Shown: positions 6,441 to 14,937, counted from the stretch's first letter. The stretch: 33,878 nucleotides of DNA from Caballeronia sordidicola (GCF_000729995.1 NZ_JNFG01000048.1:1-33878); one strand, 5' to 3'. Notes: generated by a model not told the origin, from the sequence alone. Numbers and translations are program-made.

Positions 6441-8261
6441 TCAGATTGCTTGAGTGCGTTTTTCGAGCCACGTTTTCGCCGCGCCGGACACATGCGGCGA
6501 GACGCGTTCGAGGACCGTTGCGTGATAGTCGTTGAGCCATGCGCGTTCGTCCTCGCGCAGTAGCGCCAGGTCGATGCAGCGTGTATCGATAGGACACAGC
6601 GTCAGCGTTTCGAACTTGAGGAAGTCGCCGAATTCAGTTTTGCCGGCGGGCTCGTTCATGACCAGGTTTTCGATCCGGATACCCCATTTCCCTGGCCGAT
6701 AAAGCCCCGGTTCAATCGACGTGATCATGCCGTCTTCCATCGCGGTGTACGGCTCGGCCGGCGCGTAGTGCGAGATGACCTGCGGGCCTTCGTGCACATT
6801 CAGGAAATAACCGACGCCATGCCCCGTGCCATGTCCGTAATCCGCGCCGGCTTCCCAGATGGGTGCACGGGCGATGGCGTCGAGCATCGGTGAGCGAATG
6901 CCGCGCGGAAAATGCGCCCGCGACAACGCGATCGTGCCCTTCAGCACGATGGTGAAATCCCGCTTGTGCTCAGCCGTAATCGTGCCGATGGGCACAACGC
7001 GCGTAATGTCCGTCGTACCGCTCAGGTATTGACCGCCGGAATCGATCAGCAGCAAGCCATTGCCTTCGATCACCGAATGCGAGGCTTCGGTCGCGCGGTA
7101 ATGCGGCATCGCGCCGTTCGCGTTGAAGCCCGCGATAGTCGCGAAGCTCAGCGTCACAAAACCCGGCCGGCGCGCACGCGCTGCGGTCAGTTTTTCGTCG
7201 ATGGTGAGTTCCGTGATCGTCTCGCGCCCAAGCGCCTCTTCGAACCACGCGAAGAACTCGGCAAGCGCCGCGCCGTCCTGTTCCATGGTCGCGCGGATGT
7301 GCGCGGCGTCGGCGGCGGTCTTGCGCGACTTGGCGAACGTCGATGGATTCACCGCTTCCACGATCTTCACTTCGGCCGGCACTTTCTCCAACGACCCGAA
7401 CGTAATCCGGCGCGGATCGATGAGCAGCGTAGAACCGGCGGCCAACGCAGCAAGCGCATTTGCGACGGCGGTGTACGGCTCAACCCGCACGTTCTCCTTC
7501 GCCAGCGACGCCTTGAGATCAGCAGAAATCTTGCCATCGCCGACGAACAATGCGGCGTCATCCAGTCCGATCAACGCGTGCGCGACGAACACGGGGTTAT
7601 AGGTGACATCAGCGCCGCGCAGGTTGAACAGCCACGCGAGATCGTCGAGCGTCGAGATGAAATGCCACTGCGCGCCCTTCTCGCGCATCACGCGCCGCAC
7701 CTCCGCCAGCTTTTCCGGACGCGTGACGCTCGCCTGGGGCGCGACGTGTTCGTACACACTCTCCGATGGCAAACCCGGCCGCTCCGGCCAGACGGCATCG
7801 AGCAGATCCAAGTCTGTACGCAACACAATCCCGCGAGCCGTCAGCGCATCCTTCAGCGCCCGCGCCGCCGCCACGCCGAGCACGGCGCCGTCGACCGCCA
7901 CCGCGTCGCCAGCCGCCACATTTTCCGCGAGCCAGTCGACGTGCGGTGCGGATTGCTGCCCGGCCATCATCTTCATCATCTCGATACCCGTTCCGGCCAG
8001 TTGCGCGTCGGCCATCGTCCAGTATCGGCTGTCGACCCACACGCCGGCGAAATCGGCGGTCACGACCAGCGTTCCGACCGAGCCGGTAAATCCTGACAGC
8101 CATTGCCTGCCCTGCCAGTGCTCCGGCAGGTATTCGGAGATGTGCGGATCCGACGACGGCACCAGCACGGCAGCCAGCGCCTCACGCGCCATCGCGCCGC
8201 GCAGCAACTCGATACGCCGGGCGAAAGTCTGGCCATCGGGAGAATTCAATCGATCGTTCAT
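6441..8261 (-). CDS. Xaa-Pro aminopeptidase, M24B family (long form)
   Basis: This 606-residue metallopeptidase removes N-terminal residues preceding proline. It has the long architecture of eukaryotic XPNPEP1: two creatinase-like N-terminal domains (about residues 1-310), the M24 pita-bread catalytic domain (about 315-530) and a short C-terminal M24_C extension. Metal ligands appear in order as Asp in LLIDSGGQYL, Asp in GTTDITR, His in HGTGHGVGYFLNVHEGP, Glu in TSIEPGLY and Glu in IRIENLV. The enzyme should be cytoplasmic; no signal peptide is present. ATG 8261 has AGGTGA upstream. E. coli PepP is shorter (about 440 residues), so that symbol is not applied. The HAD gene follows closely. Confidence 0.93.
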   Translation of the reverse strand: MNDRLNSPDGQTFARRIELLRGAMAREALAAVLVPSSDPHISEYLPEHWQGRQWLSGFTGSVGTLVVTADFAGVWVDSRYWTMADAQLAGTGIEMMKMMAGQQSAPHVDWLAENVAAGDAVAVDGAVLGVAAARALKDALTARGIVLRTDLDLLDAVWPERPGLPSESVYEHVAPQASVTRPEKLAEVRRVMREKGAQWHFISTLDDLAWLFNLRGADVTYNPVFVAHALIGLDDAALFVGDGKISADLKASLAKENVRVEPYTAVANALAALAAGSTLLIDPRRITFGSLEKVPAEVKIVEAVNPSTFAKSRKTAADAAHIRATMEQDGAALAEFFAWFEEALGRETITELTIDEKLTAARARRPGFVTLSFATIAGFNANGAMPHYRATEASHSVIEGNGLLLIDSGGQYLSGTTDITRVVPIGTITAEHKRDFTIVLKGTIALSRAHFPRGIRSPMLDAIARAPIWEAGADYGHGTGHGVGYFLNVHEGPQVISHYAPAEPYTAMEDGMITSIEPGLYRPGKWGIRIENLVMNEPAGKTEFGDFLKFETLTLCPIDTRCIDLALLREDERAWLNDYHATVLERVSPHVSGAAKTWLEKRTQAI

Positions 8262-8291
8262 GGAATCACCTGCAGAATTTTCTTGTTACGG

Positions 8292-8315
8292 GAACCAGTC
8301 GAACCAGTCGAACCA
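8292..8315. repeat. Short tandem repeat, 9-bp unit
   Basis: GAACCAGTC occurs twice in tandem (8292-8300, 8301-8309) and is followed by a partial third copy GAACCA, in the gap between the aminopeptidase start and the small membrane protein gene. Confidence 0.85.
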
Positions 8316-8341
8316 TAAGATCAGCAGCGGTCAACGGCGGG

Positions 8342-8605
8342 TCAGCGCCGCGCCGCGAGCCCTACCGTAACCGTCACGGCGACCAGCGCCAGCAGCGCAC
8401 ACGCAAGCCATTCAAGTGAGTCGCCATCATGGAATGCACCGGTGATGTTGCCGAGCATTTTCGCGACCACGGCCGCCACGATGCCCACGAGCCCCGCCGC
8501 CCATAGCCGGCCGAAAGGCCTCACGACCGAACGCCGCAACGGATGCAGCCACCCGCCGGCCAGCCCGATCACCAAGCCGAGAAACACGATCCCTGGCCAC
8601 CCCAT
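8342..8605 (-). CDS. Small three-helix membrane protein (GlsB/YeaQ-like)
   Basis: The 87-residue product is almost entirely hydrophobic. Three membrane segments are visible: PGIVFLGLVIGLAGGWL (about residues 4-20), GRLWAAGLVGIVAAVVAKML (about 32-51) and LEWLACALLALVAVTVTVGLA (about 64-84). The repeated glycine pattern and size recall the GlsB/YeaQ/YmgE stress-response family of inner-membrane proteins, but the match is by architecture only. ATG 8605 lacks a strong ribosome binding site. It lies about 80 bp upstream of the aminopeptidase gene on the same strand and may be its operon partner. Function unknown. Confidence 0.6.
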   Translation of the reverse strand: MGWPGIVFLGLVIGLAGGWLHPLRRSVVRPFGRLWAAGLVGIVAAVVAKMLGNITGAFHDGDSLEWLACALLALVAVTVTVGLAARR

Positions 8606-8806
8606 CAGCGGGGCATTCCAGCGAAATTAAGACTAAACCTATGGGTTGAATCGGATTGGTGAACTAGCATTTTCGATTCTGTAAACCTAGAAGGTCTGGA
8701 AGGCGCTTGTAGCGTAGCGAATGAGTTTAGGGGGCTGCAATGGCGATGGCAAGCAAGTGCCGCGCCGCCCGGCCAGCTCTCAGCGCGCTTGGAGGCGTCG
8801 GAAATC

Positions 8807-9556
8807 ATGCGAATCGCCATTATCGACGCGGACGTTCAGCACGCCGCACTCATCCGCCGGACGCTAGTCCTGGACGGCCATTTCTGCCATTTCTTCCCAA
8901 CGGCGCCCGTGTTGCTGGATCGGATGAGGTACGACACATTCGACTTGCTGATCGCCGCCAATGAAACGCGCGACATGATCGGCGCGGAAATCATCGAACG
9001 TGTGAGGCAACTGGCGCCGCAGCTTCCCATCGTGTTGATAGCCGCGAGCCAGAGCGAGTCCGACATGGTCGCGTGCCTGAAAGCGGGCGCCGACGATTGC
9101 GTCGCCAAACCCGTCCGCTGCACCGAACTGGCTGCCCGTGTAGAAGTGCTGGCGCGCCGAAGCGCGGTTCGTACGCCCGCTGCCGAGCATTTCGGCGAGT
9201 ACCGGTTCAATGCGTCGGAACTGAGTGTTAGTTTCGTGGATCAGCGGGTTTTGCTCACGCCGAAGGAATTCCGCTTCGCCCGGTTGCTGTTCACGAACCT
9301 GTCGCGCGCCGTGTCTCGTGCACACATCATGGAAGTGGTGTGGCCGCGCGGGAGCGACATGGCGTCGCGGACTTTGGACACCCACGCGTCCCGCCTGCGC
9401 ACGAAGTTGCATCTCCGGCCGGACAACGGTTACCGGCTGACACCGCTGTACGGCTACGGTTACCAACTGGACCGGATTGAAACGGATTTCATGCCGGGCG
9501 GCTTGTCTGGCATGGGTTTGCCGGCTGGAACTGAAGAAATTCACGAAAGGCTATAA
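8807..9556 (+). CDS. OmpR-type regulator with degenerate receiver domain
   Basis: The 249-residue protein has an N-terminal receiver-like fold (about residues 1-120) and a C-terminal OmpR/PhoB winged helix (about 130-230) containing LTPKEFRFARLLF, DMASRTLDTHASRLRTKL and YGYGYQL. In the receiver the phospho-acceptor position after FDLLIA is Ala51, the conserved Thr/Ser is Ala79, and the acidic pair reads DAD rather than DD. Lys101 (in VAKPV) is kept. It is therefore probably not phosphorylated conventionally and belongs with pseudo-receiver regulators such as ChxR or HP1043. ATG 8807 is preferred to the in-frame TTG at 8789 because GGAGG at 8791-8795 precedes it. No histidine kinase gene is nearby. 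The gene ends inside the apparent hemA promoter, so a link to haem synthesis is possible but unproven. Confidence 0.85.
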   Translation: MRIAIIDADVQHAALIRRTLVLDGHFCHFFPTAPVLLDRMRYDTFDLLIAANETRDMIGAEIIERVRQLAPQLPIVLIAASQSESDMVACLKAGADDCVAKPVRCTELAARVEVLARRSAVRTPAAEHFGEYRFNASELSVSFVDQRVLLTPKEFRFARLLFTNLSRAVSRAHIMEVVWPRGSDMASRTLDTHASRLRTKLHLRPDNGYRLTPLYGYGYQLDRIETDFMPGGLSGMGLPAGTEEIHERL

Positions 9557-9557
9557 T
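9552..9557 (+). promoter_or_regulatory. -10 box of the hemA promoter
   Basis: A perfect TATAAT lies at 9552-9557, overlapping the TAA stop of the preceding regulator gene. It would place a transcript start near 9564, about 43 nt before the hemA ATG. The -35 region is poor, which would fit activator dependence. Confidence 0.5.
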
Positions 9558-9606
9558 ATCGGGCTAAATTCAAAGGCATCTCAGGCCATCGGATCAGGCC
9601 CAAAAC

Positions 9607-10920
9607 ATGCAGCTCCTCGCGATCGGAATCAATCACCACACTGCGCCTGTCGCCTTGCGCGAACGCGTGGCGTTTCCGCTCGAACAGATCAAACCAGCGC
9701 TCGGCGCGCTGAAAGATCTGTGGCTGGGGCCGCTGGGGAAGACAGCGCCGGAAGCCGCGATCCTGTCCACGTGCAACCGGACCGAGCTGTATTGCGCCAC
9801 CGACGATAAAGCCGCCCGCGACGCCGCCATCCATTGGCTGTCCAAGTATCACAACCTGCCGGTCTCCGAGCTCGCGCCGCATGTCTACGCGCTGCCGCAG
9901 TCTGAAGCGGTGCGACATGCGTTTCGCGTCGCCTCCGGACTCGATTCCATGGTGCTTGGCGAGACGCAGATCGTCGGCCAGATGAAAGATGCGGTGCGCA
10001 CCGCGTCCGAAGCCGGTGCGCTCGGCACGTACCTGAACCAATTGTTCCAGCGCACTTTCGCCGTCGCGAAGGAAGTCCGCACGACAACTGAAATTGGGGC
10101 GCAATCTGTTTCCATGGCCGCTGCGGCGGTGCGTCTCGCGCAGCGCATCTTCGAAAACATTTCGGGCCAGCGCGTGCTGTTCATTGGCGCGGGTGAAATG
10201 ATCGAGTTGTGCGCGACGCATTTTGCCGCGCAAAAGCCGCGCGAGCTCGTGGTGGCAAACCGCACTGCCGAGCGCGGCGAAAAGCTCGCCGAACGCTTCA
10301 ACGGTCGTTCCATTCCGCTCTCCGACTTGCCCGCGCGCATGCACGAGTTCGACATCATTGTGTCGTGCACGGCATCCACCTTGCCCATCATCGGGCTCGG
10401 CGCGGTGGAACGGGCCGTCAAGGCGCGCCGCCATCGGCCGATCTTCATGGTCGATCTCGCAGTGCCGCGCGACATCGAACCCGAAGTGGGCAAGCTGCAG
10501 GACGTATTCCTCTATACCGTCGACGACCTCGGCGCCATCGTGCGCGAAGGCAGCGCGTCCCGGCAAGCGGCGGTGGCGCAGGCGGAATCGATTATCGACA
10601 CCCGGGTGCAAAACTTCATGCAATGGCTCGATGCACGCAGCATCGTGCCAGTGATCCGCCATATGCACACGCAAGCCGACGCCCTGCGCCGCGCCGAAGT
10701 CGAACGCGCCCGCAAGATGCTGGCGCGCGGCGATGACCCGGCGGCGGTGCTCGAAGCGCTGTCGCAGTCGCTGACCAACAAGCTGATCCACGGCCCAACG
10801 CACGCGCTCAACCGTGCCAGCCGCGAGAATCGCGACCAGCTTATCGACCTGATGGGCGGGCTTTACAAGCACGGCCATCCGTCGGGATCGAACGATCCGT
10901 CCGATCCGTCGGAAACTTAG
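9607..10920 (+). CDS. hemA: Glutamyl-tRNA reductase
   Basis: HemA reduces glutamyl-tRNA(Glu) with NADPH to glutamate-1-semialdehyde, the first committed step of C5-pathway tetrapyrrole synthesis. The 437-residue product starts MQLLAIGINHHTAPVALRER. The catalytic cysteine is Cys56 in STCNRTELYC. The substrate-binding motif is LGETQIVGQMKDA. The NADPH-binding Rossmann domain contains VLFIGAGEMIELC followed by VANRTAERGEKLA, and the C-terminal dimerisation helix includes the ALRRAEVERARKML segment. ATG 9607 fits the family N-terminus. The C-terminal tail carries a short 9-bp DNA repeat encoding a DPS-rich end. hemA precedes prfA-prmC as in many proteobacteria, consistent with partly shared transcription. 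Confidence 0.97.
   Translation: MQLLAIGINHHTAPVALRERVAFPLEQIKPALGALKDLWLGPLGKTAPEAAILSTCNRTELYCATDDKAARDAAIHWLSKYHNLPVSELAPHVYALPQSEAVRHAFRVASGLDSMVLGETQIVGQMKDAVRTASEAGALGTYLNQLFQRTFAVAKEVRTTTEIGAQSVSMAAAAVRLAQRIFENISGQRVLFIGAGEMIELCATHFAAQKPRELVVANRTAERGEKLAERFNGRSIPLSDLPARMHEFDIIVSCTASTLPIIGLGAVERAVKARRHRPIFMVDLAVPRDIEPEVGKLQDVFLYTVDDLGAIVREGSASRQAAVAQAESIIDTRVQNFMQWLDARSIVPVIRHMHTQADALRRAEVERARKMLARGDDPAAVLEALSQSLTNKLIHGPTHALNRASRENRDQLIDLMGGLYKHGHPSGSNDPSDPSET
10893..10910. repeat. 9-bp tandem duplication in the hemA tail
   Basis: CGATCCGTC is present twice in direct succession at 10893-10901 and 10902-10910 in the last codons of hemA. It encodes the low-complexity NDPSDPSE tail, and a 9-bp change leaves the frame intact. 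Confidence 0.85.
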
Positions 10921-11019
10921 CGCCCCTCTTTTGTCTCTTCTTCAGTTGCGCCGCATGCGAGCATCTTTGCGGTCGCGTTCCTGATCGCTGTCTTCTCCGG
11001 AGCTTCGCTCCAGCCTTCC

Positions 11020-12102
11020 ATGAAAACGAGCATGCAAAACAAGCTCGACCAGCTGACTACCCGGCTGGCCGAACTCAATGACCTGATGAGCCGCGAAGAT
11101 GTGACCGCCGATATGGATCAGTATCGGAAGATCACGCGGGAAAACGCCGAAATCGGGCCGGTCGTGGAGCAATACGCGTTATGGCGGCAGGCGTCGAACG
11201 ACGAAACTACCGCCATGGAATTGCTCGCCGATCCGTCCATGCGCGATTTCGCCGAAGAAGAAATTGGCGAGGCGCGCGAGCGCATGCTGGCTATCGAACG
11301 CGATCTGCAAGCCATGTTGCTGCCGAAAGATCCCAACGATGACCGCAATATCTTCATCGAAATTCGGGCGGGCACGGGTGGCGATGAATCCGCGCTGTTC
11401 GCGGGCGACCTGCTGCGCATGTATCTCCGATACGCCGAGCGCAATCGCTGGACGGTCGAGATGATGTCGGAAAGTGTCTCCGATCTCGGTGGTTACAAGG
11501 AAGTGATCGTGCGGATCGCGGGGCTGAACGTGTACTCGAAGCTGAAGTTCGAATCGGGTGGGCATCGGGTGCAGCGGGTGCCGGCGACCGAAACACAGGG
11601 GCGCATCCACACGTCGGCGTGCACGGTCGCGGTGATGCCCGAAGCCGATGAAATCGGTGAAGTGGTGATCAATCCGGCGGATTTGCGTATCGATACCTTT
11701 CGCGCTTCCGGCGCAGGCGGCCAGCACATCAACAAAACCGATTCGGCCGTGCGCGTCACGCATTTGCCAACGGGAATTGTCGTGGAGTGCCAGGACGACC
11801 GGTCGCAGCACAAGAACAAGGATCGCGCGCTGAAGGTGCTCGCCGCGCGGATCATGGACAAGCAGAATCAAGAGCAGCACGCGAAGGAAGCGGCCACGCG
11901 CAAGAGCCTGATTGGCTCCGGCGATCGGTCGGAACGGATTCGTACGTATAACTTTCCGCAGGGACGGATGACGGATCACCGGATCAACCTGACGCTGTAC
12001 AAGCTCGACGCAATCATGGATGGCGATATCGACGATCTGGTTGGCGCGCTTGTCAGCGAACACCAGGCCGAATTGCTGGCGGCGCTGGGCGATTCGGAAT
12101 GA
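11020..12102 (+). CDS. prfA: Peptide chain release factor 1
   Basis: RF1 recognises UAA and UAG and triggers peptide release in the ribosome. The 360-residue protein has the RF1-specific stop-codon motif Pro-Ala-Thr at residues 188-190 and the catalytic GGQ at residues 233-235. The glutamine at 235 is the residue methylated by PrmC, whose gene overlaps the end of this one. The surrounding RASGAGGQHINKTDSAVR is canonical, and the N-terminal helical domain is complete. ATG 11020 (MKTSMQNKL) aligns with the usual RF1 start. ATG 11032 is an alternative four codons later. Neither has a strong ribosome binding site, and a small GGAGC/GCTCC hairpin lies at 10999-11011. Confidence 0.97.
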   Translation: MKTSMQNKLDQLTTRLAELNDLMSREDVTADMDQYRKITRENAEIGPVVEQYALWRQASNDETTAMELLADPSMRDFAEEEIGEARERMLAIERDLQAMLLPKDPNDDRNIFIEIRAGTGGDESALFAGDLLRMYLRYAERNRWTVEMMSESVSDLGGYKEVIVRIAGLNVYSKLKFESGGHRVQRVPATETQGRIHTSACTVAVMPEADEIGEVVINPADLRIDTFRASGAGGQHINKTDSAVRVTHLPTGIVVECQDDRSQHKNKDRALKVLAARIMDKQNQEQHAKEAATRKSLIGSGDRSERIRTYNFPQGRMTDHRINLTLYKLDAIMDGDIDDLVGALVSEHQAELLAALGDSE

Positions 12103-12935
12103 CGACGGTCGCCGGATTGTTGCGCGCGTCTACGCTGCCCGCGCTCGAAACGCGGATCCTGCTTGAGCATGTGCTCGGCTGGCGGCGCACAGAATTGATC
12201 ACGCGCGACGACGAGGAGCTGGCGGCGGAAAGTGTCGATCGGTTCGATGCGCTGGCGCAACGGCGCGCAGCGGGTGAGCCGATTGCGCAACTTGTGGGAA
12301 ATCGGGAATTTTTCGGGCTCGCGTTCGAGGTCACGCCGGATGTGCTGATTCCGCGGCCGGAGACTGAATTGCTCGTGGAAACCGCGCTTGATCGATTGAA
12401 GGGGATTAAAGTGCCGCGTGTGCTCGATCTGGGCACGGGCAGCGGTGCGATCGCAGTGGGAATCGCTTTCGCGAATCCGCACGCGCATGTCTGGGCAGTC
12501 GATCGCTCCGCACAAGCGCTGGTGGTTGCTGCGCGGAACGCAGAGAAGCTCCTTGATGCAGACCGACCGGGCGGTGAAATCGCGCTGCTGGAAAGCAATT
12601 GGACAGCCGCCCTCGATCCTGCGCTGCGCTTCGACGTGATCGTGAGCAATCCGCCGTACATCGCGCAAAACGATCCTCACTTATCCGAAGGCGATCTGCG
12701 ATTCGAACCGCGCACCGCCCTCACCGATGAAGCCGACGGGCTCGCCGCGATCCGCACAATCGTCCGCAGCGCGCCATTTTTCCTGGCAACCAGCGGCTCG
12801 CTCTGGCTGGAGCACGGCTACGATCAGGCCGCTGACGTACGCGCCCTGCTGAGCGCGCGCGGCTTTTCCGACGTACGCTCGGAGCGCGATCTGGCTGATA
12901 TCGAACGTGTCAGCGGCGGGTTTTTCTCGGCCTGA
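12099..12935 (+). CDS. prmC: RF N5-glutamine methyltransferase
   Basis: PrmC methylates the GGQ glutamine of RF1 and RF2 using SAM, raising termination efficiency. The 278-residue protein has a helical N-terminal release-factor-binding domain (about residues 1-80), a Rossmann methyltransferase domain with SAM motif VLDLGTGSGAIAVGIA and the catalytic NPPY motif in VSNPPYIAQND. Its ATG overlaps the prfA stop as ATGA (12099-12102), indicating translational coupling of RF1 and its modifier. A weak GC hairpin with no T-tract (12944-12961) follows the stop. Confidence 0.96.
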   Translation: MTTVAGLLRASTLPALETRILLEHVLGWRRTELITRDDEELAAESVDRFDALAQRRAAGEPIAQLVGNREFFGLAFEVTPDVLIPRPETELLVETALDRLKGIKVPRVLDLGTGSGAIAVGIAFANPHAHVWAVDRSAQALVVAARNAEKLLDADRPGGEIALLESNWTAALDPALRFDVIVSNPPYIAQNDPHLSEGDLRFEPRTALTDEADGLAAIRTIVRSAPFFLATSGSLWLEHGYDQAADVRALLSARGFSDVRSERDLADIERVSGGFFSA

Positions 12936-13126
12936 TACCCGTCGGCGGCGCCTCGGCCGCCACGACAACCGACCGCAAGCCGTCCGACCGGCTCAAGCCG
13001 CTCCGATTGAAATCCGCTATCATTTCAGATCAATAGCGTGTGAAATTTCGCTTGAAGTAGAAATAGCGCATGCCTCACCGCTCGACCCAAAATTAACCCG
13101 CATTACAACGCCTCGCAGGAAAGACC

Positions 13127-13438
13127 ATGGATACGCAAGAACGCATCAAGGAAATCGTCGAAGGAGCACCGGTCGTGCTGTTCATGAAGGGCACCGCGCA
13201 GTTCCCCATGTGCGGTTTCTCCGGCCGCGCCATCCAGGTCCTGAAGGCTTGCGGCGTGACCGAGATCAAGACGGTCAACGTCCTCGAAGACGATGGCGTC
13301 CGCCAGGGCATCAAGGAATTCTCTAACTGGCCGACCATTCCTCAGCTTTACGTGAAGGGTGAGTTCATCGGCGGCTCGGACATCATGATGGAAATGTACG
13401 AATCGGGTGAACTGCAACAATTGTTCGCCGCTGCCTGA
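13127..13438 (+). CDS. grxD: Monothiol glutaredoxin, Grx4/CGFS type
   Basis: The 103-residue protein carries the monothiol active site CGFS with Cys29, preceded by MKGTAQFPM and followed by the thioredoxin-fold WPTIPQLYVKGEFIGG and GGSDIMMEM glutathione-binding segments. CGFS glutaredoxins bind [2Fe-2S] clusters with glutathione, usually with BolA proteins, and act in iron-sulfur cluster trafficking in the cytoplasm. ATG 13127 has AGGAAA upstream. A 191-bp gap separates it from prmC and probably holds its own promoter. ubiX begins 2 bp after its stop. Confidence 0.96.
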   Translation: MDTQERIKEIVEGAPVVLFMKGTAQFPMCGFSGRAIQVLKACGVTEIKTVNVLEDDGVRQGIKEFSNWPTIPQLYVKGEFIGGSDIMMEMYESGELQQLFAAA

Positions 13439-13440
13439 GA

Positions 13441-14055
13441 TTGTCCGCCGCACGTTCTTCGCCTCCAGCGCCCGTACCGCGACGGTTGATCGTCGCCATT
13501 ACGGGTGCATCGGGTTCAATCTACGGCGTCCGGCTGCTGGAAACGCTGCGCCGCCTGGGTGGCGTTGAAACGCATTTGCTGATCTCAAGCGCCGGCTGGC
13601 TCAACATCCAGCACGAACTGGATCTCGATAAAACCGCCCTCCACGCGCTCGCAGATGTCGTGCATAACGTCCGCGATGTCGGCGCGAGCATCGCATCGGG
13701 ATCCTTCGCCACGGACGGCATGATCGTCGCGCCTTGTTCGATGAAAACGCTGGCGAGCATCGCGCTCGGGCTATCGGACAATCTGATTACCCGCGCCGCC
13801 GATGTCGTGCTGAAAGAACGTCGCCGCCTCGTATTGATGGTGCGCGAAACGCCGTTCAACCTCGCCCATCTTCGCAATATGACGTCGGTCACCGAAATGG
13901 GCGGGATCATTTTTCCGCCACTGCCGGCGTTCTACCATCGTCCGGCCTCTATCGATGAAATGGTCGATCAGACGGTCGATCGCGTGATCGACATGTTTGC
14001 GCTCGGAAGCCCGATTGCCACCGCATGGCCGGGCTTGAAAGACACGGGTAATTAA
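13441..14055 (+). CDS. ubiX: Flavin prenyltransferase UbiX
   Basis: UbiX joins a dimethylallyl group to FMN to make prenylated FMN, the cofactor of UbiD-type decarboxylases in ubiquinone synthesis and aromatic metabolism. The 204-residue protein shows the flavodoxin-like start RRLIVAITGASGSIYGVRLLETL, the conserved VAPCSMKTLASIALGLSDNL segment, LKERRRLVLMVRETPFN, and MTSVTEMGGIIFPPLPAFY. No ATG or GTG exists between the grxD stop and the Rossmann core. The best start is TTG 13441, two bases after grxD, giving a 16-residue Pro/Ser-rich leader. Translation is probably coupled to grxD. A TTG inside RRLIV is a less likely alternative because it would remove family residues. Confidence 0.93.
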   Translation: MSAARSSPPAPVPRRLIVAITGASGSIYGVRLLETLRRLGGVETHLLISSAGWLNIQHELDLDKTALHALADVVHNVRDVGASIASGSFATDGMIVAPCSMKTLASIALGLSDNLITRAADVVLKERRRLVLMVRETPFNLAHLRNMTSVTEMGGIIFPPLPAFYHRPASIDEMVDQTVDRVIDMFALGSPIATAWPGLKDTGN

Positions 14056-14151
14056 CAACAGTGGCGACACAATTCATTGCCTCGCCAGCTGTTTATTAAC
14101 TGACCGACTATCTCTATATTCGTGGTAACTACTCTTTCCGAGGTTGCTGCG

Positions 14152-14937
14152 ATGTCCCGCCTTCCGACTGTTTTCATTTCGCACGGTGCTCCGACGCTGC
14201 CTATCGACCCGTCGATGCCGTCCGCCGAGTTCGCCTCTTTCGCCACGCGCTTTGAACGTCCGCGTTCGATACTCATCCTTTCCGCACACTGGGGCACGGC
14301 GCAGCCCGTTGCGAGCGTTGCCGAGCAACCAGAGACCATCCACGATTTCTACGGTTTTCCGCGTGCGCTTTACGAGATTCAATATCGGGCGCCGGGCGCA
14401 CCGGAACTCGGTAAGCAAGCCGCGACGCTGCTAACGCAGGCGGGCATTGCGTCGGCGATCACCGAACACGGTCTCGACCACGGCGCGTGGGTGCCGCTGC
14501 TGCTGATGTTTCCGGATGCGGGGATTCCGGTCGCTCAATTGTCCATACAGCCACATTTGGACCCGGCTCACCACTACCGCGTGGGCCGCGCGCTGCGCTC
14601 CCTAAGGGACGATGGCGTGATGATCGTGGGCTCAGGGCAGATCACGCATAACCTGCGGACAGCGGATTTCAGCGCACGGCCGGAAGACGGCGATCCGCGC
14701 GTGACCGAATTCACGGACTGGTTCGAAGACAAGCTGGCGAAACGGGACATCGAGGCGATACTCGACTACCGGAAACAGGCGCCGCACGCCGTGTTAATGC
14801 ATCCGACCGATGAACATTTGCTACCGATTTTCGGTGCGCTCGGAGCCGCCGACGATGATTTCGAACTCGGAATTCAATCACTCGGTACATTTCAGAAGAC
14901 GTTGGCCATGACAAATTACGTTTTCGGCGATGCCTAA
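14152..14937 (+). CDS. DODA-type extradiol aromatic ring-opening dioxygenase
   Basis: This 261-residue protein belongs to the class III extradiol (LigB) family, in the 4,5-DOPA dioxygenase branch like E. coli YgiD. Metal-binding and catalytic histidines are visible in FISHGAPTL (near residue 11), LSAHWGTAQ, GLDHGAWVPL and HPTDEHLLP. Members open catechol rings with O2 and a non-haem metal; the natural substrate in bacteria is uncertain. ATG 14152 is chosen over an in-frame GTG at 14122 because GAGG (14140-14143) precedes it and homologues start with the short beta-strand LPTVFISHG. A strong bidirectional terminator follows. Confidence 0.9.
   Translation: MSRLPTVFISHGAPTLPIDPSMPSAEFASFATRFERPRSILILSAHWGTAQPVASVAEQPETIHDFYGFPRALYEIQYRAPGAPELGKQAATLLTQAGIASAITEHGLDHGAWVPLLLMFPDAGIPVAQLSIQPHLDPAHHYRVGRALRSLRDDGVMIVGSGQITHNLRTADFSARPEDGDPRVTEFTDWFEDKLAKRDIEAILDYRKQAPHAVLMHPTDEHLLPIFGALGAADDDFELGIQSLGTFQKTLAMTNYVFGDA

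Noticed and set aside
6912..8096. 394-codon frame opposite the aminopeptidase gene
   Set aside because: Antisense of a well-supported M24 peptidase; no motifs.
12944..12961. GGCGGC/GCCGCC hairpin after prmC
   Set aside because: A short GC stem with no T-tract; expected by chance in GC-rich DNA and not good enough to call a terminator.
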